DNA of 64,000 nt from Dryomyza anilis (Eukaryota > Arthropoda > Insecta > Diptera > Dryomyzidae). Both the position numbers and the translations under genes were made by a program. A model generated the notes under the pieces. That model was not told the origin of the DNA. It searched no databases and worked only from the letters and a program-made list of their open reading frames with translations. Each line of letters starts with the position of its first letter. Position 1 is the first letter of the stretch. The stretch is taken from contig OX638130.1 of NCBI GenBank assembly GCA_951804985.1, positions 103,242,040 through 103,306,039 of the forward strand, written 5' to 3'. Below, piece by piece: positions 35,864 through 46,850 of this stretch.

Positions 35864-37310
35864 GTACAGTAAAACTTTTATAGAGTTAAACTATTATATA
35901 ATAAAACTTTTATACTATAAAACCGTAAAGTGTTTTAGTTTATGTTTCAGAACAAAAATCAATTTATATATGTCAAATGTAAAACTGTTGACGGTAAGAA
36001 AAACAGCTATTCATTACCAATACAACTAAATCAATGTAAAATAATTAAATAAATTTATTTAGTATATTGTACGCAATAACAAAATTAAGTACAACTGATT
36101 CATCAACACTTATCTGGTGCATAACTTGGTCATTCGTAGACACAATGTGCAAAATATCCTATGAATCCTTGTGCGTTGTCAGTAACAACGGCTGTTGCGC
36201 TACCGAAAAGAATTATTGCAACTCAAGTGAATAAAAGAGCTTACGGCAATGAAAAATGAGGCAGGACAAGATGACGACAACGAAGTCGAGAAGAATGTTG
36301 ATGGTCCTGTCGCCGCTGATAGTTGTGGTGGTTGTGCTGGTGGTGCTGATGGTGGTAATGGTGATGAAGATAATGCTTAAGATGCTGTGGATGAAGTTGA
36401 TGCCTTTGCATTTACATTTAAGCCGATTTGAACAGAACGATTTAGGTTTATCGCCAGGACACAGAAGATTTTCGTTGGATTTTCATAGTTGCGGTAACAA
36501 TAAAATCCTGATGATTAAAGGAATTTTGTGAAATTTGTGGCAAACATATTTGCAAATTGTTGAAAATATAAAATGGTCATCATGTATTTCAGAAGCTTAA
36601 TGTAAAATTGAAGTAGAACAAAGAACGAAGGACGAACGATCGTCTTTTCGCAGAAACTCAAATAAAATTTAGAGTGCGTTGCAAGGCTACCACCAACTTC
36701 CGATGCAGCTTGTTGCACTTTGCACGTCGCAACCATAGAAAACACTTAAAGCAGATACAAATCTCGCGAATGTTTACGATCCAGACATAAAATTAAAAGC
36801 ATCCGCGCAAATGTTGTGTTGCAGTGTTGCAACCACAGTTTTATTTTTATTTCTTTGAGGTACTTAAAATGTTTTCATTTTGCCAATCAAAGTCGTTGCA
36901 ATAAAAGTGCAACAGTAATTTGAAGTCGACAGTTAATTAAAATGTATTAAAAAGTGTATTTTATACTTATATCATTTTTGTCACTTGCTCATAATCAATA
37001 GAGAAAAATAAATATATCCCAAAAATACCTTTTTGTTTATACTTCTTTTAATTAAATCTTTTTTGCGCTTTTTTCTTAATTCAATCAACATTTTTCTCAT
37101 TAAAAGTCCTCGTCCTCCTTCGTCCACACTGTCAGTGTTGTGGTATTTTTTTACTTTATTGCTTCCTGTCGCCAGTTTTAGCAGTTTTTTAATTTATTAT
37201 GCGTGGAGCTGGGAATGTCCTGCGGTGTTTTAAATTGGTTTTGACAGGGTTTTATATTGTTTGTCTTTCTTTCTTTGTCCTAAGGTTTTCTTTTTTTATT
37301 TTTCAATAAA
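35864..37310. other. Low-copy DNA, no firm gene
   Basis: Contains the small acidic ORF below and G+C-richer pieces at 36600-36850. The 91-codon frame at 36256 (Val/Leu/Met-rich) is the out-of-frame reading of a GTGGTGATGGTG run. Confidence 0.4.
36249..36380 (+). CDS. Small acidic, Gly/Asp-rich ORF, unrecognised
   Basis: ATG at 36249, 43 codons to TAA at 36378. It starts MKNEAGQDDDNEVEKNVDGP and continues with a Cys-Gly-Gly, Gly-Gly-Asn-Gly-Asp region. GAT/GGT/GCT triplets dominate, so it may be a chance reading of a triplet-rich stretch. It could equally be a fragment of an exon. No domain known to me. Confidence 0.15.
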   Translation: MKNEAGQDDDNEVEKNVDGPVAADSCGGCAGGADGGNGDEDNA

Positions 37311-37314
37311 GATT

Positions 37315-39440
37315 TAATTTTTCAATAAAATTTAATTTTCACTAAATATTAAATTTTTCACTAAAAAAATAAATTTTTCACTAAAAATTAAATTTCACAC
37401 TAAAAATTCCATTTTTCACTAATAATTGAATTTTTCACTAAAAATTCATTTTTTCACTAAAAATTATATTTTTCACTAAAAATTCAATTTTTCACTAAAA
37501 ATTCAAATTTTCACTAAAAATTCAATTTTTCACTAAAAATTATATTTTTCACTAAAAATTAAAATTTTCACTAAATATTAAATTTTTCACAAAAAATTCA
37601 ATTTATCACTAAAATTTCAATTTTTCACTAAAAATTCAATTTTTCACTGAAATTCAATTTTTCACTAAAAATTCAATTTTTCACTAAAAATTCAATTTTT
37701 CACTAAAAATTCAATTTTTCACTAAAAATTCAATTTTTCACTAAAAATTCAATTTTTCACTAAAAATTCAATTTTTCACTAAAAATTCAATTTTTCACTA
37801 AAAATTCAATTTTTCACTAAAAATTCAATTTTTCACTAAAAATTCAATTTTTCACTAAAAATTCAATTTTTCACTAAAAATTCAATTTTTCACTAAAAAT
37901 TCAATTTTTCACTAAAAATTCAATTTTTCACTAAAAATTCAATTTTTCACTAAAAATTCAATTTTTCACTAAAAATTCAATTTTTCACTAAAAATTCAAT
38001 TTTTCACTAAAAATTCAATTTTTCACTAAAAATTTAATTTTCACTAAAAATTCAACTTTTCACTAAAATTTCAAATTTTCACTAAAAATTCAATTTTTCA
38101 CTAAAATTCAATTTTTCACTAAAAATTCAATTTTTCACTAAAAATTCATTTTTTCACTAAAAATTCAATTTTACACTAAAAATTCAATTTTTCACTAAAA
38201 ATTCAATTTTTCACTAAAAATTCAATTTTACACTAAAAATTCAATTTTTCACTAAAAATTCAATTTTTCACTAAAAATTCAATTTTTCACTAAAAATTCA
38301 ATTTTTCACTAAAAATTCAATTTTTCACTAAAAATTCAATTTTTCACTAAAAATTCAATTTTTCACTAAAAATTCATTTTTTCACTAAAAAGTCAATTTT
38401 TCACTAAAAATTCAATTTTTCACTAAAAATTCAATTTTTCACTAAAAATTCAATTTTTCACTAAAAATTCAATTTTTCACTACATATTTCACTTTTTCAC
38501 TAAAAATTCAATTTTCCATAAAAATTTAATTTTTCACTAAAATTCAATTTTTCACTAAATATTCATTTTTTCACTAAAAATTCAATTTTTCACTAAAAAT
38601 TCAATTTTACACTAAAAATTTAATTTTACACTAAAAATTCAATTTTTCACTAAAAATTCAATTTATCACTAAAAATTCAATTTATCACTAAAATTCAATT
38701 TTTCACTAAAAATTCAATTTTTCATAAAAATTCAATTTTTCACTAAAAATTCAATTTTTCACTAAAAATTCAATTTTTCACTAAAAAATTCAATTTTTCA
38801 CTAAAAAATTCAATTTTTCACTAAAAATTCAATTTTTCACTAAAAATTCAATTTTTCACTAAAAATTCAATTTTTCACTAAAAATTCAATTTTTCACTAA
38901 AAATTCAATTTTTCACTAAAAATTCAATTTTTCACTAAAAATTCAATTTTTCACTAAAAATTCAATTTTTCACTAAAAATTCAATTTTTCACTAAAAATT
39001 CAATTTTTCACTAAAAATTCAATTTTTCACTAAAAATTCAATTTTTAACTAAAAATTCAATTTTTCACTAAAAATTCAATTTTTCACTAAAAATTCAATT
39101 TTTCACTAAAAATTCAATTTTTCACTAAAAATTCAATTTTTCACTAAAAATTCAATTTTTCACTAAAAATTCAATTTTTCACTAAAAATTCAATTTTTCA
39201 CTAAAAATTCAATGTTTCACTAAAAATTAAATTTTCGCTAAAATTTCAAATATTCATTAAAACATAAATTTTTCACTAAAATTTAAAATTTTCATTAAAA
39301 CATAAAATGTTCACTAAAATTTCAATTTTTAACCAAAAATTAAAATTTTCATTAAAATTCAATTTTTCACTAAAATTTCAAATTTTCACTAATAATTCAA
39401 ATTTTCACCAAAAATTCAATATATCACTAAAAATTCATTT
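37315..39440 (+). repeat. 19-bp satellite, most homogeneous array
   Basis: About 110 units, consensus TTCACTAAAAATTCAATTT. The stretches around 37640-38030 and 38820-39215 are almost perfect, while both edges decay, as expected from unequal exchange acting mainly in the middle. It has no CTCAAAA units, unlike 5103-7660, so the two arrays have homogenised separately. Confidence 0.95.
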
Positions 39441-39689
39441 TTTTTTATTTAACATTTATTTGTTTATAATTAAATTAATTGTTTTTAATTAAAAATTAAA
39501 TTTGTTCACATAAAATTTGCAAATTAAAAAAAAAATTTGGTTAATTTAACAAATATCGCACCAACGTGACTTCCGCCAACTTTAACATATTTCATTAACG
39601 TGTTACGTTCTACCAAGTAGCAGAAAAAGACGAAATAAAAATCTAAAGAAAATGTTAAAATTTGGAAGGATAGAACAAAACGAAAAAGT

Positions 39690-39970
39690 AGGCGTTCACA
39701 CACTTTGCGCGCAACATTGTAACATTGACCCAATTTTGATTTAGTTGCGAAAACACTTTGCAAAATTGTGAAATTTTCGCGCAAAACGGTTCCCCCAGTC
39801 GCTAGTCGAACCCAGCCGAATGCAAAACGCAGTCAAGTGAAAAGTACTGCAAATGAAAACGTAGCCAAAATTCCTAGAAGAAACTGTGAAATTCAATTCA
39901 ATTATGAGCGAATGTTGCTGCCAACATCAACTGTCAGCGAAAGTACCAAACGAAAAAAACTACCTTAAAA
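39690..39970 (+). promoter_or_regulatory. 5'UTR-like or promoter-like island, low confidence
   Basis: This block is less AT-rich than its surroundings. It has CCAGTCGCTAGTCGAACCC and GCAGTCAAGTGAAAAG, words like those at transcription starts and 5' leaders of fly genes (CAGTC initiator-like). No ATG-led frame of note and no TATA box at a clear distance. A 66-codon frame across it (from 39768) starts with GTG and lacks any domain. Confidence 0.2.
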
Positions 39971-40479
39971 TTTTTCTCATGCAAAATATAAATTTGACTT
40001 TTTCTGCAAATTGGTTTAGTGCTTTAAATGAACCATGTTTTCTAGTCTTCTTTAAGTTGTTTGAATTTCTTTTGTTTTTGTTTTTTTTTGTATTTCTTCG
40101 ACTATTTTTCATATTAATTTTCATGCATTTTTCATAACATTTCACTGTTCGATTTTCGTTGTCTTTATTTATCGCATGCCATCAATATGCGCACAAATGA
40201 TTGCTTTGGGATTCATTATCCTGCAGGAGTCGAGGCATTATTCAGGCACGAATGATGCTTGTCTGCTGTTTGGCTTTAATTAAATTATACGCAAACACAG
40301 CGCAAAAACAAAGAAAAACAAAAATAAAACAGTTAGTATTTTATTTCAGTCTCATCGCACATGACATCATTTAATGCCTCAGTGCGTAGGTATTTACCGA
40401 AAATAAACACCAGCTACTTCTTTTCACTACCCACCGCATCATCCTGCTTTTCACACGCTCAGTTTGGTCTTTATTTAAC
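39971..40479. other. Low-copy DNA, no gene seen
   Basis: Includes a G+C-richer piece at 40170-40260 (GCATGCCATCAATATGCGC, CCTGCAGGAGTCGAGGC). Function unknown. Confidence 0.4.
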
Positions 40480-41494
40480 CTCCAACCTATCTCTCTCTCT
40501 CTGTTTTTTATACAATCTTGCTTTTTAAACATTCTTTTCGCTTTCCCTTACCTCCTTCCGGTTAGATTTCTGTACTCAGTTAGAACCTTATTTTAATCCT
40601 TACCGAACTCTCACATCCCCTAAATTTGTCTTCTCTACTTTCCACCTCTTTTTATTTAATCTTTTGTACATGTACTTCATAACTTATCGTAACTCCCCTA
40701 AATTCTACCTTTAACTCCGCTAAATAAATATTATTCTTTGCACATCGCCCTTTCTCTTCTTTCCTTTTTTACGTAGATACATAGCTACTCCTTTATTTAG
40801 GTCTTCAGAACTTAATTTTTTTTTACGCCGACCTTTATCTGGTATTGTTTATGTAGTCCTTTACCTTGTTCGTTGGTTTCCTACCTTGTCGGATTTTACA
40901 GTTCATAGGAATGCAACCCGATTGAACATTTCAACATGCCCTGGAGCGTCCTCTAAATGGCTATGATTCCAGAATTCCAGAATAACACCAGCAGACATCT
41001 CCAAAAATAAATTGAGTATATACTTTTCCACTGGCAATCAGTCGCAATTAATGAGATAGGTTCTCTCGCTCCATGGGAAGGGAATCGCAATGGACCCTTA
41101 GGTCTCTGAGTGGAAGTGATTCCAACGCCATCACCAACTTTTTATAACCTAACCTACGTGGACATATGATATTCAATAAAATAATCATACATTACTAATG
41201 CTTTAACCTTTTTTTCTACTCAATTTACCTTAACGTTTAATTTTTTACTGTTGTCCTCATTTTCAACTTCATCTTTAATTAAACTTTTAGCTCGTCCTTT
41301 ATCACACTGTTTCTCTTAGCACTATTTTTTATGATGACCTTACTCTCCTCTCAATTAACTTTTTTGTTATCACGATATCTATTTCGTTATCTACAACATA
41401 GATGTTCTGCATTACTGCAAGTATTATCCTGTTTCTAGTTGATCCTTAATCAAATTCTTCACATTTTCTTTGTCTTCGCCCTGTGTTTTGTTAT

Positions 41495-41795
41495 ACAGAA
41501 AAAAATAATCAACGTAAATATAGTACCGATATTAATTGCATTCATTAATCAATCCAGCAATTAAATTCACTAATTTAATGAAAACATTTGCTATTCTTCG
41601 TTAATTCAGCAATTTTGTTTACTAATATGAAGGTTTGTACGTCAATGCAGCAAATAATTTAGTCGGCACAGTTTTGGCTAATATAAATGCTGAAACTGCA
41701 CCGACTTATTTCATTAAATTAGTGATTTTCATTGCTGGATTTATTAATGAATGCAATTAATGTTGGTTGCTGTTACGACGATTATTTTTTTCTGT
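41495..41795. mobile_element. Fold-back MITE (ACAGAAAAAAATAATC ends)
   Basis: Ends ACAGAAAAAAATAATC...GATTATTTTTTTCTGT. The arms pair imperfectly for about 85 bases (both include ATTAATTGCATTCATTAAT and CACTAATTTAATGAAA in inverse order). A second internal hairpin is AGTCGGCACAGTTT...AAACTGCACCGACT (about 41660-41706). No coding potential. The flanks do not give a clear target duplication. Confidence 0.75.
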
Positions 41796-42043
41796 GTAGA
41801 AACACATTACACTTTTTCACAATTGGTTTATCGTCTAAGTTATGTAAATTTATACAGTATACATAAATTTACATAACTTAAATAATTAATTATTTTATAT
41901 TTTTAAAATGTTTGTTTGATATAAATCAGTATTAGATAGAGTTATTTACAAATCTCCTGCAATGCCATTATCTTCAATTCTGTCATTACTACTTTCTCCT
42001 TTCTTACCTTTTATATTATCTGTCAAATTTGCCATCCTTCAAC

Positions 42044-42177
42044 TTGATCTCTACCTCATCTTATTCCAAAGCCGGTATCTTTTCCCTTAATACTTACAAC
42101 TTTTTAGCTTTTGATCTCTACCTCATCTTATTCCAAAGCCGGTATCTTTTCCCTTAATACTTACTACTTTTTAGCTT
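42044..42177 (+). repeat. 67-bp tandem duplication
   Basis: The segment CTCTACCTCATCTTATTCCA through TTTTTAGCTTTTGAT occurs twice at a 67-base period with one or two changes. A recent local duplication inside the pyrimidine tract. Confidence 0.85.
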
Positions 42178-42619
42178 TTGATGTTATCTCCATCATACCC
42201 TGTCCTTTGCAATAATTTTAACCTCGATTTCTACCTCTTCTATTACCACGTCCTGTAGTTCTTAATGTACCTAATGAACATTTCATCTTTTTACCTTTTC
42301 TCGTTTATACGATATATTAAATACTTTCTTTTCATCATTCTTTAAAAACAATTTTTAACTCCATAAATATCTTACATCTCTATCTCTTCAAATCGTTTAT
42401 TTCTTTATAATCTTATTACTCTTCAAATATCTTTGTCTTTAAATCATTCCTAAATCTATCATTCCTAATCCATTGAAGACATTCGATATATTCGGATTAA
42501 ACCTCGTTCTTTAAATTCCTATTTAAGGTCTCCTTCATCAAAACCACTTTATCTACTTGATCATTTCCACATTTTAACTCTCATTATTATCGCCATCTTC
42601 AAAATCCGGAGCCTCTTCC

Positions 42620-43740
42620 TGTAAAGATGAGAACGGAAATCTAGTGACAGATATCCAGAGCACACTGAAAATATGGAGGGATCACTTCTCTAAACTGCTG
42701 ACCGGTGATGATGACCGCAATTCCACCGATAGAGAAGCAAACCCGGCAACCCCAGTACTTGATGACGACGTTGAGATTCCGCCACCCGACCATGACGAGG
42801 TCAGAACAGCCATTGCTCGGCTGAAAAACAACAAAGCCGCAGGTGCTGATGGCCTGCCTGCTGAATTGTTTAAGACCGGAGGCGATGAGCTAATAGAGAG
42901 CATGCACGAGCTCGTAAGCAGAATATGGTCGGATGAAAGCATGTCAAGTGACTGGAACCTCAGTGTACTCTGCCCAATCCTTAAAAAAGGGGATCCCACT
43001 ATCTGCGCCAACTACCGTGGGATCAGCCTACTCAATATCGCATACAAGGTTCTATCGAGCGTATTATGTGAAAGACTGAAGCCCATCGTCAACAGACTGA
43101 TTGGACCTTATCAGTGCGGCTTCAGACCTGGAAAGTCCACCATGAGGGAACGATTATACGGCGCAATGTCTGAGTTCGGTATACCTGCGAAACTTATAAG
43201 GCTTTGCAGGATGACCCTGAGCAACACACGTTGCTCAGTGAGAATATGAAAAGACCTCTGCCGAACTCCGTCAAAGCGGCACTATCCTCAACAAAAGTGT
43301 CATGTTGCTCGCAAATGCCGATGATATTGATATCATTGGCAGGAGCACACGAGCAGTCAGCGCAGCATTCTCCAGATTGGAGAAAGAGTTGCGTCGAATG
43401 GGTCTAGCGGTGAACGAGGACAAGACGAAGTTCCTTGTGACAACAAGCAAAAAAGAATCCGTGCGTCTTGTACAAAAAGCTGATTTTGACACCCACAAGT
43501 TCGACATTGTGAAGGACTTCGTCTATCTGGGATCCAGCGTAAACAGCAACAACGACGTCAGCCTGGAGATCAAACGGAGAATAACTCTTGCCAACAGGTG
43601 CTACTTTGGGCTCAGTAGGCAATTGAGAAGCAGAGCCCTCTCTCGCCGGACAAAAACAACGCTCTACAAGTCACTCATCATGCCCGTCCTACTTTATGGT
43701 GCAGAAACATGGACGCTGGCATCCACCGATGAGAGAGTAT
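42620..43740 (+). pseudogene. Non-LTR retrotransposon reverse transcriptase, internally deleted
   Basis: The first frame, about 42620-43250, reads KDENGNLVTDIQSTLKIWRD, then KNNKAAGADGLPAELFKTGG, PILKKGDPTICANYRGISLL and GPYQCGFRPGKST: the fingers and early palm of a LINE reverse transcriptase. It then jumps in frame to RERLYGAMSEFGIPAKLIRL, so the segment with the first catalytic Asp (motif A) is missing. After SNTRCSVRI a stop is met and the RQGD-type region is missing too. A second frame from 43278 has SVMLLANADDIDIIGRSTRA, the YADD box with Tyr replaced by Asn, and continues through the thumb to LLYGAETWTLASTDERV. No endonuclease domain and no 3' end are seen. Clade not assigned. G+C is much higher than in the flanks. 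Confidence 0.88.
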
Positions 43741-44254
43741 CATCCTACTTTTTTACCTTATACTCATTTAAATCTTCTATATATTCTTAATCAACTGCTT
43801 AATTATCTTGATCTTTACATTGGTCTTTAATGTGCTATTTGTCTTGTCCTTTATGCCTTGCATCGAGAATACGATTACTTATTTCTCTATAATCTCTACA
43901 ACCTCCAAATGTTGTTACTCTTTCAAATCCATCGTTATCGCTTGCTGGATCACATTATGTTCCTTTTCTTTTACTCCTCCTCCCTTTCCTCCTCATTTAT
44001 CTCCTCCTTCTTTATCTTCTATTTAATCTTTAACATTTTTCTCCATTTCCTTCGCTTTTATAAACTCCACAACCTCCAATCTGCATACCCTTTTCCTTCT
44101 CTATTACCTTCACAACCTGCAATTTTACCTACTCCTTAATGTCCTTCATTATCAGATGCTGGACCACGTTTTATTCCTTATCTCTTCCTTCTTCGTCTTT
44201 ATCTACTACTTCTTTTTGTTCTTGTTAATAGTTAGCATTTCTTTCTTCACTGCC

Positions 44255-44375
44255 TAATAGTTTGGCGCTACAGTCCTGTATAGAAATGGGCCGATCTTTT
44301 TCACCATTTCAGCTGAGCGTTTTATTTTTGTACTCAAAGTGATGGGGCCTACTGTTTAATGCCGAATCTGAATAC
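44255..44375 (-). mobile_element. tRNA-derived SINE, 3' fragment
   Basis: Begins TAATAGTTTGGCGCTACAGT and follows the SINE body (GTACTCAAAGTGRTGGG, CCTACTGTTTAAT) until about 44375, where similarity stops before the tRNA head. More diverged than the other copies, so probably older or 5'-truncated on insertion. Confidence 0.8.
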
Positions 44376-44619
44376 TACGAACTGTTCTACTCGCAGTCTT
44401 GACAAAATGGCATTTCTTTCTCCATTTCCTCCTCTTTTATAAACTCCACAATCTCCAAATTTTTCTGCAATTCATTTTACTCTTCATCGACCTTTAACGT
44501 CCTTGACTATGTATATTCTTTTCGTTATCTTTTCTTATTATTCTTTAACATTTTTTTCCATTACGTACTCCTTTATAACCACCACAAACTCCGACTTTAT
44601 CTGCACATCCTGATCATCC

Positions 44620-45005
44620 ATCTCTTTCTCGCACATTGTCTCAGTACGCTGAATGATCTTTCAAATCATTCTCGCACATTGTCTCAGTGCGCTGAATGAT
44701 TTTTCGTCTCTTTCTAACACATTGCTTAGTACGCTGAATTGTCTTGCGTCTCATTTACTTTTGCACAGTGGATCATCCATCTTTTTCTCGCACATTGTCT
44801 TAGTACGCTGAATTGTCTTGCGTCTCATTTACTTTTGCACAGTGGATCATCCATCTTTTTCTCGCACATTGTCTCAGTACGCTGAATGATCTTTCGTCTC
44901 TTTCTAACACATTGTCTCAGTGCGCTGAATGATCTTTCGTCTCTTTCTAACACATTGCTTAGTACGCTGAATTGTCTTGCGTCTCATTTACTTTTGCACA
45001 GTGGA
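44620..45005 (+). repeat. Minisatellite with 43- and ~74-bp units
   Basis: The core CACATTGTCTCAGTACGCTG recurs seven times (from about 44633, 44673, 44717, 44791, 44865, 44909 and 44953). Two unit types alternate: a short one ending GATCTTTCGTCTCTTTCTAA and a long one with TCATTTACTTTTGCACAGTG. Confidence 0.88.
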
Positions 45006-45903
45006 GCAAATTACCTCTTTTCGTAACCATATCATTATTTTAACTCGTCTTTAATTCTTTTTTTTTCTCCGTCTTTAAGTTATTCACCGCCACATTTAAC
45101 CCTTCATGACGTCGGCCTTTATTATGTCGAAAATCATCTCCAATACCTTCTTCAATAACTCCTCTGTCACCTTCACCATTACCTTACCCATTACTTTCAC
45201 CATTACCTAGAACATACTCACCTATTCCTCTAAGCGCTGCATTACCTCCTTTATTACCTACTCCATTCGATTCCTTTTCTCCTCCCTTACCATTGCCTTT
45301 TTCCTTAGTTCCTTCTGAATCTTCCCTTTGTCTTCCCTCTTTCAAACCTTTTTTTCTGTCTCCTGCACGTACTCCTGCTTCAACTGACCACATACCTACC
45401 AAATTCTTTACCACAACATGTGTCCATTCCACACCAACAACAATTTCTCTTCACCGACACCTTCTTGATTCCCAACTTCAGCACTAAAGCTATATCCATC
45501 GTCTTTTTGAAATCATCTCACCGCTCCACCCATCTGTACGCTACGCATTCAGCCATTACGCCCACGTCATCAACGTAAATTATGCGAATTGCCCATTTAT
45601 TTGTTGTTGCTTCCATTGTTTTGTATGTATTACTTATACCCCCTAAGTCCTGCAAAAATTACAGCAAAACTTTATGTTGTGGCAGCGACATTGACGCAAT
45701 AGAAAACAGCAAATGAGCCCCATGCGAGCGTGTCGTATAGACTTCCGCCGGAAATGCCTACGCGCCACCAATGTAGATACCCATCAAACACCACACCAGT
45801 TTTCGGTACGTTTCTCTTCGTTTTTTGTTCCCCTGTGTTGTGTTTAAGCGTAACGCATAATTTTTGTGTTTTGAGTGGAAAAATAAAATAAACAAACCAA
45901 ACA

Positions 45904-45990
45904 ATGAGCAGCATAAATCAAGTCGGGGCAGCAGGAGACCCCACGGTTATAGAGCCCCCGAACATCAGATTTAAAAAGCACTGTGCATAA
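45904..45990 (+). CDS. 28-codon ORF in strong fly start context, possible gag/ORF1 or exon start
   Basis: ATG at 45904 is preceded by AACAAACCAAACA, a good dipteran initiation context. It encodes MSSINQVGAAGDPTVIEPPN and then IRFKKHCA before TAA. The upstream 240 bases (45660-45900) are G+C-richer and leader-like (GTTGTGGCAGCGACATTGAC, GTACGTTTCTCTTCG). The composition suggests real coding sequence, and the abrupt loss of coding character near 45990 suggests a truncated first exon or the start of a retroelement ORF. I cannot identify the family. The 80-codon minus frame over the leader has no support. Confidence 0.35.
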   Translation: MSSINQVGAAGDPTVIEPPNIRFKKHCA

Positions 45991-46850
45991 AAAAAATATA
46001 TAAATTACATTTTAGACAATTTTTATGTAACTTTTTAACATGTTTACAATATTAAAAAATAAAGCTTTGCATTTTTGTTTATCCTCTGGATTTAAAAAGA
46101 TTTTCCATGTCAGAACGAAGTGCTATTAATAATGTTAGTAGACATGGGAAAATATGGGATTGTAAAAAATATATTTTAAACAGGTATCAAGTTGTACAAG
46201 AAGTTTCTATTTATACACAGGATTAAATAGATCTACTATTTAATAAGTCTCTAAATAAGATGCTCTTCATTGCAACTTCGTTTAACTTGATTCAATTTGA
46301 AATAATTTCAATGAATTTTATATACATTTTTCATCATATAAAAATATGATGTCGCCAAAATGCTGCACTCAGAAAAAAATCTAACCAAATCCCATTAAAA
46401 GTTGTCAATAGGACAGTTATTGATTTAATAGTATACAAAAAATAAATATTTTCATACAAACTCAAATATAATTTTATAGTATTTTGTAGTATTTTGTAGT
46501 ATTTTGTAGTATTTAATGGGATTTACCGATTGATTAATTTCAATAGTAAAAACTATTTATTTTATGGTATCTTTATCTGAATGTATAAATGTGAAAGCGT
46601 ATAACATATTTTTTAAAGCTTAATAAATGTTTTAGAAATTTGCTTTGTATGTGTCAGCTGGAGAACATTTTTTAAGTTATAGTTTCAAAAGCTATTCTTC
46701 ATCTTTTGAATGATGTAAAATATAGTACACCGCAAACATTTACTGATGTCTTAAAAAGTTGATATATAGATGCACCACCTCCCAAAATAGGTTTCTGATT
46801 TAAGTGTTTGTGCGAAATGACCTGCATAATTTTTCTCTACACCATCGCCT
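45991..46850. other. AT-rich low-copy DNA
   Basis: A short tandem run of TAGTATTTTG (four units, about 46477-46515). ACTCAGAAAAAAATC at 46372 resembles MITE termini found elsewhere in the window, but no partner end was found. Confidence 0.4.

Larger units (their letters stand above)
40480..45560 (+). repeat. 5-kb pyrimidine-rich (C/T) tract
   Basis: Apart from the insertions listed separately, the plus strand is dominated by C and T in TTCTACCTC, CCTTTCTTCTTT and CTCCTTC words, with few G. The bias holds on both sides of the LINE fragment and the MITE, so they were probably inserted into it. No periodicity is obvious overall, though local tandem repeats exist. Frames such as 43808-44139 are low-complexity Ser/Phe/Pro-rich artefacts. 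Confidence 0.7.

Noticed and set aside
36256..36531. Val/Leu/Met-rich frame resembling a membrane helix
   Set aside because: Out-of-frame reading of a GTGGTGATG triplet run; low complexity and no domain.
42682..43011. 109-codon minus frame
   Set aside because: Antisense shadow of the LINE reverse transcriptase.
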